Source: Cephalothrix simula (taxonomy: Eukaryota > Nemertea > Palaeonemertea > Archinemertea > Cephalotrichidae). Taken from it: a stretch of 10,292 nucleotides of DNA. Positions 1 to 8,500 of this stretch are shown here, piece after piece (within the stretch, counting starts at the first letter, position 1; the number at the start of each line of letters is the position of its first letter). The notes beneath the pieces are model-generated. The model saw nothing but the letters and a program-made list of their open reading frames with translations. It was not told the DNA's origin and did not search any database. Where the stretch lies: assembly GCA_035591015.1 (NCBI GenBank), contig JAXIUW010013342.1:1-10292 (forward strand), in the 5' to 3' direction. The translations under genes and the position numbers were made by a program.

Positions 1-19
1 TTACCAGTCATATATAAAG

Positions 20-67
20 TGTATAGCACGATCTGTAACATCCGATATCTGGAGAGAGTGCTATACA
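20..67. repeat. 10-bp inverted repeat upstream of the LIM exon
   Basis: TGTATAGCAC (20-29) and GTGCTATACA (58-67) are perfect reverse complements separated by 28 bases. It lies in the sequence before the LIM exon acceptor. No function is evident and a short hairpin of this size can arise by chance in AT-rich DNA. Confidence 0.4.
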
Positions 68-89
68 TTAATATATAATATATTTTTAG

Positions 90-207
90 TCATGGCATAA
101 ACATGGATGCTTTACTTGTAAAGAATGCAACAAAAGCCTTGATTCTAATACTGTTGCTGAACACAAATCAGAAGAAGCGGACGGAGTAGGTGAAATTTAT
201 TGCCGTA
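90..207 (+). CDS. LIM-domain exon (CRP/muscle-LIM-like), partial, possibly degraded
   Basis: Between a T-rich TTTTTAG acceptor (ending at 89) and a GTAAGT donor (208-213) one frame reads SWHKHGCFTCKECNKSLDS and then, after an interval, GEIYCR. LIM zinc fingers of the cysteine-rich-protein family carry this order: Ser-Trp-His-Lys, Cys-x2-Cys, a LDSxTVA-like stretch, then EIYC followed by a small residue and another Cys. The exon would start in phase 0 exactly at the Ser before Trp-His and end in phase 1 after YCR. Two things are odd: WHKHGC has one more residue between the first His and Cys than the usual H-x2-C, and about seven extra residues lie between AEH and GEIYC, although both keep the frame. 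No neighbouring LIM exon is visible downstream, so this may be the last visible exon of a gene to the left, or a stranded fragment. LIM identity is fairly clear; function is not. Confidence 0.55.
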
Positions 208-540
208 GTAAGTTAACTGTTAGAGGGAAGACTTCTCGGTCACGCCCGCGGGTAGTAACATGCCAATTGCAAAATGCCGAAGGTCAGAGTCCCCACAAAC
301 CATTACTGGGGATTGGATGGTCCATAGATTAACAATAGATTAACAACACTGTTAAAAATGTTTGGCAAAACAGTGAACATTGTTTGGGGTCGATCTATGG
401 AGTATGGAGTATACCCGTAATGATCCATACATGTCCCGAGCTTTAAGCATTTTGCAAACTCTGCAAATTGTGAAAAAAGTTTTTCAAATTGAAAATTTTG
501 CATAAACCGCAAAGAACGGAGGCTTCTTTAGGGGTAGGCG
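208..540. other. Non-coding stretch after the LIM exon
   Basis: I see no exon here. A minus-strand open frame over 303-512 has no recognisable domain and no convincing splice borders, and is most likely chance. The stretch is probably intron or intergenic DNA. Confidence 0.4.
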
Positions 541-615
541 TCTCACTGCTCACGCCTATTTTGGGGTTAATCTCACTGCTCACGGCTATTTTTTTGACCC
601 GCTCTCACTGCTCAC
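541..615. repeat. Minisatellite, left block (~30-bp unit, 3 copies)
   Basis: The 13-mer TCTCACTGCTCAC occurs exactly at 541, 571 and 603, spacing 30 and 32 bases. The spacer is also related: GGCTATTTTTTTGACCC follows the second copy and resembles ACGATTTTTGACCC after a unit in the right block. This is a short tandem array with a unit of about 30-31 bp. Confidence 0.75.
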
Positions 616-688
616 AGCACTTCCATGAATTTTATTAAAAATGACCGGAATGATTTTTGTCTTTTTGACAAAAGGAAAGATCGAGAAC

Positions 689-908
689 TAATATCAACCG
701 ATAGGATATACTTTCCATATCCGCGACCTTTTACCCAACTTGAAGAAATCTTGAAGAGGTTCCACAACGAGGTTCGAACGAGGCTTTATAATCCAAAACT
801 TTTCGCCGCGCTGTTGTTTCTTCAATAATAATGCCGAGCAAAGCGAGGCAATAAAATTTTAGGTAATATTATGATTACGGTCTACTACTCGAATAAAGTT
901 TTAACATA
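689..908. repeat. 220-bp dispersed block, copy 1
   Basis: This segment is repeated at 2263-2482 with, by eye, only one substitution (ATATCAACCGATA here, ATATCAGCCGATA there). A short open frame runs through it from 625 to 828, but only its later part is inside the repeat and it matches no family I recognise. The block ends inside the left arm of a hairpin at 905-931. Near identity over 220 bp of non-coding DNA means a recent copy or strong homogenisation. Confidence 0.85.
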
Positions 909-1025
909 ACCAAATCTAATTTTTGGTTATGGTTTTAATTACAAAAAGTTGCTCAAATTTTTTTCCGCATTGTTAAAGTAAAAGTAAAAGTTAATATAGT
1001 TGTTGTGCCGAGCGAGGCGAGGCAA
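833..1025. repeat. GCCGAGC-AGGCAA short motif pair
   Basis: GCCGAGCAAAGCGAGGCAA (833-851) and GCCGAGCGAGGCGAGGCAA (1007-1025) are both followed by an A/T run containing AAATTTTA or AAATTTAG. A third copy lies inside the duplicated block at about 2407-2425. They look like remnants of one repeat family. Confidence 0.5.
905..931. repeat. Hairpin: 10-bp arms, 7-base loop
   Basis: CATAACCAAA (905-914) and TTTGGTTATG (922-931) are perfect reverse complements with a 7-base loop. The 220-bp duplicated block stops within the left arm at 908. Confidence 0.55.
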
Positions 1026-1056
1026 GAAAATTTAGAAATTTATCATAAATAGTCCG

Positions 1057-1245
1057 TCTCATTGCTCATTGGACCAGAATAACTATGCTCAATGCTCACT
1101 AGACAAAATTAGCTCGTAAAAAGCCTCCCCACTACTCACCGCACTGTACCGTCATCTCACTGTTCACTAGCCATCTTAAGGTCCTTTCTCGCTGCTCACG
1201 ACGATTTTTGACCCTTTCTCACGCCTCACGGCGGTCTCACTGGGC
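1057..1245. repeat. Minisatellite, right block (degenerate copies of the same unit)
   Basis: Variants of TCTCACTGCTCAC start near 1057, 1087, 1127, 1155, 1187, 1217 and a partial at 1235, spaced 28-40 bases. Copies differ from each other at several positions (for example TCTCATTGCTCAT, TCTCGCTGCTCAC, TCTCACGCCTCAC), so this block is older or less homogenised than 541-615. The 616-1056 segment separates the two blocks, as if something had inserted into one array. Confidence 0.7.
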
Positions 1246-2216
1246 CCCTAAAAGAGCCCCTCTCATATTTGGGTATACGAATCCATCCCCCCCCAACCGT
1301 TGTATATCACTGGAACGGGCATGCGAAATGGAGTGAAATAGTAGTAGATTCATGTCCCTACTGCCCCCTGATGGAGAATGGTGGCCAAAAATTTCAAAAT
1401 CAAAATTCTCAATTTGAACATTTTAGCCGCCATTTTTCACCAGTGGGGGTAAGGACATGAAACCACCACCGCTTTACTTTCCAGGGATATGTATAGTTTA
1501 TGAGGGTTCCTGTTTTCATATTTGCCAAAAATAAAAAAAAATCTATAATGTGCTGATTTTCGGCCACTTCTTTCGTACATTTTTTACCACAACGATATTG
1601 CAGCCCCAGAGTATTTAAAATATGAAATATGTTAAATTGAAGTGCTAATAAAAATTACCTAAAGTTGTGCTAATTTTCTGGGAAAACCATTGCAACCCCT
1701 TGTATGCTCCCCTTGCTTTAAGCCATGCCGCAAACAATTCTTCCATCCATTTGTGTATGCGTGGGCGTGTACAGAAGGAGGACGCTCTTTAAAATACGGA
1801 TTTATTTGCATAATACTTTATGGACAGGGTGGCAACCACCACACCTTTAAATACGCTTTTCTAGCTTTATATTACTTCCATATTCTTGGTGCCTAAACTG
1901 AAACTATAATAATTTAGTGTGTGTTAATATTAAAGTTCATCAGCTAAGGTACAATTCATGATTTGTCAATAGAAATATAGTATTGGAATGTAATGACAAT
2001 TTGCGAATTCTGTCTTAGCTGGTGATCTTTATTATGCCGTTCTCATATACTTTAATTTCGAAAGATTTTTTGGTTGCTTTTGCATCTTTCCTGATACTAT
2101 CGATAGTATTCGAGATCAATCTCCTGTGCTAACTTTATTGCAATTTTCTTTTTTATACAATGTCAACATTCACTTCCACTGGAAAATTTAATAAATCTTT
2201 ATAATTTTAACAAAAT
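1246..2216. other. Non-coding stretch, no exon recognised
   Basis: Open frames at 1269-1460 and 1690-1896 start at TTG, have no recognisable motifs and no matching splice borders. I found no Thr/Ser-rich phase-1 exon like those further right. A 5' exon of the mucin gene (signal peptide) could be hidden here but nothing supports a call. Confidence 0.4.
2094..2109. repeat. Perfect 16-bp palindrome
   Basis: ATACTATCGATAGTAT equals its own reverse complement. It stands alone in non-coding sequence; no function is evident. Confidence 0.5.
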
Positions 2217-2263
2217 ATATCCACATATTAGAGGGTTTTTTTATATGAACAATCCTTTATTTT
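2217..2263. repeat. 47-bp direct repeat, left copy
   Basis: This segment, from ATATCCACAT to TTTATTTT, is identical to 2480-2526. The two copies flank the second copy of the 220-bp block. The arrangement looks like a long target duplication or a break repaired by copying a template from elsewhere. Confidence 0.85.
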
Positions 2264-2482
2264 AATATCAGCCGATAGGATATACTTTCCATATCCGCGA
2301 CCTTTTACCCAACTTGAAGAAATCTTGAAGAGGTTCCACAACGAGGTTCGAACGAGGCTTTATAATCCAAAACTTTTCGCCGCGCTGTTGTTTCTTCAAT
2401 AATAATGCCGAGCAAAGCGAGGCAATAAAATTTTAGGTAATATTATGATTACGGTCTACTACTCGAATAAAGTTTTAACATA
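2263..2482. repeat. 220-bp dispersed block, copy 2
   Basis: Near-identical copy of 689-908 at an offset of 1574 bases, in the same orientation. It is bracketed by perfect 47-bp direct repeats that overlap its ends by a few bases. Copy 1 has no such flanks, so this copy is the inserted one. Confidence 0.85.
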
Positions 2483-2526
2483 TCCACATATTAGAGGGTT
2501 TTTTTATATGAACAATCCTTTATTTT
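2480..2526. repeat. 47-bp direct repeat, right copy (forms an acceptor tract)
   Basis: Identical to 2217-2263. Its terminal T-rich end forms the pyrimidine tract of the TTTTTCAG acceptor of the exon at 2531. In the left copy the run continues as TTTTAATATCAG, so the insertion duplicated the region just before a splice acceptor. Confidence 0.8.
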
Positions 2527-2530
2527 TCAG

Positions 2531-2554
2531 CTGGATCAAGCACTGCATCATCAA
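2531..2554 (+). CDS. Mucin gene exon 1 of the model (24 nt)
   Basis: TTATTTTTCAG acceptor and GTACGT donor bound a 24-nt exon reading x-GSSTASS in phase 1-1. It is the most upstream exon I can support. Composition matches the Ser/Thr-rich exons that follow. Its small size makes it the least certain of the non-microexon calls. Confidence 0.6.
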
Positions 2555-5500
2555 GTACGTGCAATTTTATCTCAGAAATAAACTTAAGATCGATCATTTA
2601 TTTTTCTGAATATATGTCTCTTTGTATACAAATTAGTATAGAAAAATTGGCCACACTATCTAAATAACTGCAAAAAAAACCCCCCGCGAAAATCACCCAA
2701 ATCACCCAAGTGGGGACCTGACCTCCTTGACCCTTATATATTCGAACTTTTTATAAAAAGTATAGGAAAAAATTTATATTTTCAAGACTAAAGCGCAAAC
2801 TGGTGGCCCGCAAGTGGCAAAAAGTTTGTACATATTTGCTAGGGGGCTAGCAGGTGGCACAGCACGTTTTTATCTGATCTAGAATTGGTGCTATGGTTTA
2901 TAGAACAATAATATTGGTCAAAATATTCTCCAGCTGTTTTGGCTGTACCCTTATGCAAAAGTGCACTATTTCACCGCTAGGGGCCACCAGGTAGCGCTTT
3001 AGTCTTGAAAATATAAAGAATATAACAAGTCAGAATATATAAGGGTCACGAGGGTCAGGGTCCCCACTTGGGAGATTTGCGGGGGAAGGCTTTTAGCAGT
3101 TATTTAAATCCTGTAGCTAATTTTGCTATACTATTGTGTATATTGTTTTATTTCAATGAAATATTTTAATTTTTTTAAGCAACTGGTATAGTAACTACAG
3201 TTAGTAAATCAACTAGCGGAACCCCAAGTAAGTAATTGTTTAAAATTCTTTGATCATCAATGTTTTATACTTTACATGCTAAATGTATCTAATGTAAATT
3301 ATTGTTTTTATTTTTCAGCACCATCTGCTACTGGAACTTCAAAAGTCACAACTGGAGTAGTAACATCTACAGGAGTTAGTACTACAAAGGTAACACCTTC
3401 TGGTACTCCAACAGGAACCACTTCCTCTGGTACTACAACAGTTAAATCTTCTACGGGTGCTACAACAGGAACTACTTCCTCTGGTAGTACAGCAGTAACA
3501 TCTCCGGGCACTGGAACAGGACCTACTTCCCAAGGTACTTCAAAAGTAACATCTTCGGGTACTCAAACCACCTCCTCGGGTACGACAACAGTGACATCAA
3601 CTTCGGGTACTAAAACAGGAACTCCTTCCTCAGGTGCTACAACAGTATCATCAACTGGTACTCCAACAGGAACAACTTCTCCGAATACTCCAATAGTCAC
3701 ATCTTCTTCGGGTGTTTCAACAACCCCAAGTGTCACCGCATCACCATCAGGTATGATCTTTTTCTCCTGAAACAAAAAATAATGTCCTTAAACCGCTGGA
3801 AAACGAATACGTGTGTAAGATATAGAGAAAATATTAACAATTTATCTCTATTTTGTAGGCTCCACAACACGTAAGTAAATAACCCTTTTACAATATATTT
3901 GCTGTTTTATCGTTTTAACTATAACTACTGTAACTTAGCAGGTTGACATTCCGCTACTGTGCTGCGCGACTGTTTTCTGCTGTCTTCTATTTTTGTTCCC
4001 TGCCGTCTCACTCTGAAGCCGGATCAGCATAAGTCTATTTTTACGATTCATTAGTCATTAATACTAGGTAACTTTGAAACAGACGTGCGATGGAGACTCA
4101 GAGAGATAATAAGTCCTTATAAAGCTAATACACTGCTCATTTATCACCATTTATCATTTATTCTTATCATATTCTTTAGAGATGTGCGTTTATTTGTATA
4201 ATATTATTAAACGGTCTGGAATGTGATTCGATGTGGAATTTGAGAACGAGTGCTAGTGTTTTGTCGTGATTTTATCCTTGATTTGGCATTTATTCATTGA
4301 TATAACAACAAACATATAAACAACAAAAAAACTTGCTTTTATTATTTGCACTAAGTTTTTGACCCAAATACATGAGTCATGATCAGTTACATGATCGGTC
4401 ACAGCTGAACGCTGATTTGTCGATTAACAGGAGTGTCATCTGACACGTTCACGTGATAAAATCATGAAACAAAATCAATACGTAATTAATCGACTGCAGA
4501 GAAAAGGGCTATCTATGGAAATGAGTTACGCGGAGGAAAAAATTATTTTCTAACCATATAAGGAAGTGTTGTATTCAGGGTCTAATTTTTTACCAAAGTG
4601 GTCACGTGATGAAAAAGTTATAATACCACTACAGATCGTGTAATTATTGTTAAAACATCCTTTGTTTCAGCACGTGTATGCCACCATACAGTAATCAATG
4701 TAATGAACAGACCCGATATTGTACCTGATAGTAGAATTACATCTATTCCAAATAATATTGGAAAACCCGATCAAGTGAGACCGAATAGAAAAGGATGGAA
4801 GGTCGCGAAACCATCTAAATATTCCGAAAATCCAGCTATTGTTATTGATTTAAGAAAGATTAGTAAAGGTACACCAGCATTGGTGGGACTCTCAGTTGAA
4901 GGCAACGTGCGGAGTTTTAATGTTTACATAACAAAAACTGGCAAAGTAGGCTATGTTCCATATTTGTTGCATACAACAAATCACAACAAAGCAAAATTGA
5001 GGAACATATTTATTGACATAACATCAGTTAAAATTGAACCAGAAACAACTTACCAAGAACAATCTAAGTTTTTCATTATGAACTTGAATTTACATCTCTG
5101 TATTCATCGTAAGTAAATGAATGTGAAACCCTTATGAATTAGAATTTTGCCCTTTCAAAACCTTCCCAGTATTTTGAGTCTAAATTTGTATCCACCATGT
5201 CCCTCTCCAAATCCATTCAAACCCTGGGGAAGACTAATAAAAGGACATAGTTCCTAAGACGCTAAGACCCAGAAAAATGTGGGTTTTATCCAAGAATGTA
5301 GTCATAGTCACGTGGTTTCTCTTAGCAATGCAGTTGTTCGATTGAACGTGCTTACTTAGCAACAGGAAAAGAGGAAGATCCAGCATTGTTCCACCTCCTG
5401 CTACATCACGAACGTAAACAAATCTTATATATCGATACCCCCCGATATCCCCCTGCATGCCAAATCATTTCATGTAGCGGGATGGTTGAATAAAAACATT

Positions 5501-8500
5501 TAAAAAAAGTACACGACTGTATACTATCGGGAAATCAGTCTATACTTCAAACAGTTCAAGGCTATATCTTTACGGTGTAAAAGAATCTAATCGATATGGG
5601 GAAGTTGATTTCTGACCCATAAGTAGGATACTTTTTTAACATATCTTAATTTCATTTAAATCTCCTTCTCTCCTCAACCACAGCCGTTTTTGACTTTCCA
5701 TTAAATAATATCAAATTCCAATCAACTATTTAAATCTTTTTTAACATATCTTAATCTTAATTTCATTTTAACCTCCTTCTCTCCTCAACTACAGCCGTTT
5801 TTGACTTTCCATTAAATAATATCAAATTCCAATCAACTATTTAAATATTTTTTGAGGCACTGATTAGGTGTTTTATGATTTTGAAGAAAAAAATTATATA
5901 TACACGCGCATTTACTATTTTTTTCAATATTCACTCAATCATCCCTTTATTATTTTTTCAGCAATCACTACAGGTAAGAATTTTTCATTTTATTATTCTT
6001 CGAATATTCCCCTTTGTTTATGGAGCACTTAAAATTTAATTTAGGGTTTTTTGGATCTTTAACCAAATTCATTTTTTCAAAAACACATATATATGACTAC
6101 CCTACCCCCTATTTTTGTAAAACTGCAAATTCCAAATTACTCTTGTTTACGAGAGTCAATCAGCCCCGCGCCGCTATCGACGCACTGGAGCTGATATTGA
6201 GGAGCAGGTTACAAAGTAAACCGGTAGCGACTACAGGCTGTCATTCATCACAGTAGTTTAAAATGGTAATCAAAATATTTCAAAAAATTATTTTCGTTTT
6301 CTGAAATGTTCTAACCATGGGAACGGAACCAATTTTGATTTCCGAAACTTGATTTTTATAACGCACCTTAGAAGGTGACACTGCTAGGCATGAGCTACTG
6401 CAATCCATGAGAATAATTGCCATGTGGAGGCCTTATAATTTTTTCCTGTTTAAATTAAAAGAGTTAATAGTGCAACAAAAGATTAGAATGCTGGTCCCTA
6501 TTTTTTGATTTCATCGTTTCTCATTTGATATTTGAACTGAGCGGTGATGTTTGAAATTATTATTTGACTAATCGCATCCCAGAGGAAGAAAGTAAGGACA
6601 ATAAATTTGTATCCCATACTTCTTTAATGTCACCATTCAGGACCATCAATTAGAATCGCGTGAATTGTTTATAATAATAACTCCAAAAGCTTGTTGAAAA
6701 CTTTCAAGGTTAATCCTGAGGAGATATCATACAAATCGTTTCTATGACAACCAGATTCCGTCTGAAAAAAACAGTGGCACAAAAATTTGAATTAATATAA
6801 ATCTAGTAATGTATATAATTCACACATCATGAGAACTAACATGATTTTAGGCACAACATCATCTGGTTCGAAAACACCAGGCGCTACTTCAACTACATCT
6901 GGATCTACAACTGGAACAAAGGCACAAGAAACCACAACTGGAACAAAGGCACAAGAAACCACAACTGGAACAAAGACACAAGAAACCACTAGTACCCCAA
7001 CTGGTACACCAACTACATCATTAACTCAAACAGGTACACAAACACTAACTGGTAAATAGCTCTTGATTCATAGACAAATCTATCCAATTGGTAATATTGA
7101 GTCAGTTAATCCCACAAGAAAGCAATATAATGCAAGAGATATTCGAAAAATAATGCATTTTGAAGTTCTTAATCCCCATTCCACGTTTTAACGCGCAGAT
7201 AACATTCAAAAAAGAATATAATAATACATAAAATTCATTTATACAGCAACTCCTGGTCCTTCTGTCAGTGGTCCAACGTATCCTACTAAACAGCCGCCAA
7301 GTGAAACACCTTCGCATACTTCTGCTCCAACCAGCACTACGGGAGGTTCAACAGGTACTTCATCTTTTAAGTTTTATGCAGTATTGATGCACTCTGCAGA
7401 AAAAATGGCCTATGCGGAGCTCGGTATTCGGTAATCCGCCACCAGCTTTTTGAGGCGGAACTCTGAATTCTGCTTTGTGAAAAGTCTGAATGCGGGATTC
7501 CGCTTTCCGCTTTTAGAAATGAAACTTGTGATTTAATTGTTATGTTAAATCACAAATTCAACATAAAGGCGGTAAGCGGAAAGCGGAACTGGTTACCAAG
7601 CTCAGCATTAGGCAGAAAGCGGAATTCCGCATTGAGTATTCAGTATTCGGTAATCTGCCATTCAGTATTTGGTAGGCAACTTTATTCTGCAGGGTAATGT
7701 ACGTTACATTTTCCCATATTTGTTTACATTTTTAAAATACACCAACTGGATGAAATTACGAATGAAATAACTGCAATGGGCTAAGGGAAAAAATACCCCT
7801 GTGAATCGTGATAAATTTTACCTGATCCCAATATTTTCTTCGAACACAGGCTTTATATTCAACAAAAGTAAAAATTCTTAACAAAATATTTGTAAACAAT
7901 TGAATATCATTATTACTAACAATGATTTTAGGAACAAAATCATCTGGTTCAACAAAATATTTGTAAACAATTGAATATCATTATTACTAACAATGATTTT
8001 AGGAACAAAATCATCTGGTTCAACAACAGCAAGTGCTACTTCAACAACATCTGGATCACCAACTGGAACAAAGACAGAAAAAAGCACTACCGGCACACAG
8101 TCACCACCAACAAGTGGTCCTCACACCCCAACTGGTACCTCAAAACAAACAGGTACTTAGTAACTATCAATTTTATCAGGGGTTTATCCCAGAAGAAAGA
8201 AGCAATGTAAGCCATAGTTGAAATACAAATAATTGCAGAGTTGGAGCCCTGCCCGAGTTATCATTTTGTTTGAATCGAAAACTTTCAGGGTGAATCCTGA
8301 TACCATTTTACATAATGGATTAAGGCAGCACACCAATTGTTTCTATCACAACCAGGTTCCGTTTGAAAAAACGAACAACGGTAAATTATTAAAGCATTAA
8401 AATTTTTAACAGAAGGGTGCAATAATTATGGTTGTATTATTACACTGCAGCTGTGCTCCAGTTGCAATAACGGTAAAATGCCAGTTAATTTAAATTATTT

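Larger units (their letters stand above)
7355..8002 (+). other. 648-bp intron with foldback element, repeat block and duplicated acceptor
   Basis: From left to right it holds a foldback element (7392-7694), a 183-bp block repeated at the window end (7682-7864) and the first copy of a 71-bp tandem duplication that carries a decoy acceptor (7880-7950). Confidence 0.6.

Noticed and set aside
625-828. 67-codon + strand frame overlapping the 220-bp block
   Set aside because: It has an ATG but no recognisable motif, and the repeated part at 2263 lacks the start, so it does not travel as a gene. It may be a fragment of a former element.
541-1245. CRISPR-like array (short repeats at regular ~30-bp spacing)
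   Set aside because: The repeats are degenerate, the spacers resemble each other rather than being unique, and the context is eukaryotic. It is a minisatellite.
1804-1811. ATTTGCAT octamer (POU-type site)
   Set aside because: An 8-mer in AT-rich DNA is expected by chance, with no promoter context.
1269-1896. Open frames 1269-1460 and 1690-1896 on the + strand
   Set aside because: TTG starts, no domain, no consistent splice borders and no resemblance to the mucin exons; lengths are within chance expectation.
3308-3775. Three minus-strand open frames opposite the large mucin exon, Val/Pro/Glu-rich or Cys/Ser-rich
   Set aside because: They are the antisense reading of a biased Thr/Ser/Gly repeat, which lacks stops on the other strand. 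No splice borders or independent motifs support them.
4450-4610. CACGTG E-box-like sites as an intronic enhancer
   Set aside because: Two hexamers in 800 bases without other supporting signals are not enough.
5234-5458. 74-codon minus-strand frame in an intron
   Set aside because: No motif, and it lies wholly inside the intron of a well-supported + strand gene.
6792-6989. Minus-strand frame with VPVVVSC repeats
   Set aside because: Antisense of the 27-bp coding repeat; it runs past the exon border into the intron.
7849-7868. Possible 18-nt phase-1 microexon after AACACAG, with a GTAAAA donor
   Set aside because: It would encode Gly-Phe-Ile-Phe-Asn-Lys, unlike any mucin module. The donor is weak, and the site lies in a repeated intron block.
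7971-8221. Two + strand frames over exon 8003-8152 with Asn/Trp- or Gln/His-rich readings
   Set aside because: They are other frames of the phase-1 Thr/Ser reading, which alone matches the paralogous exons and the splice phase.
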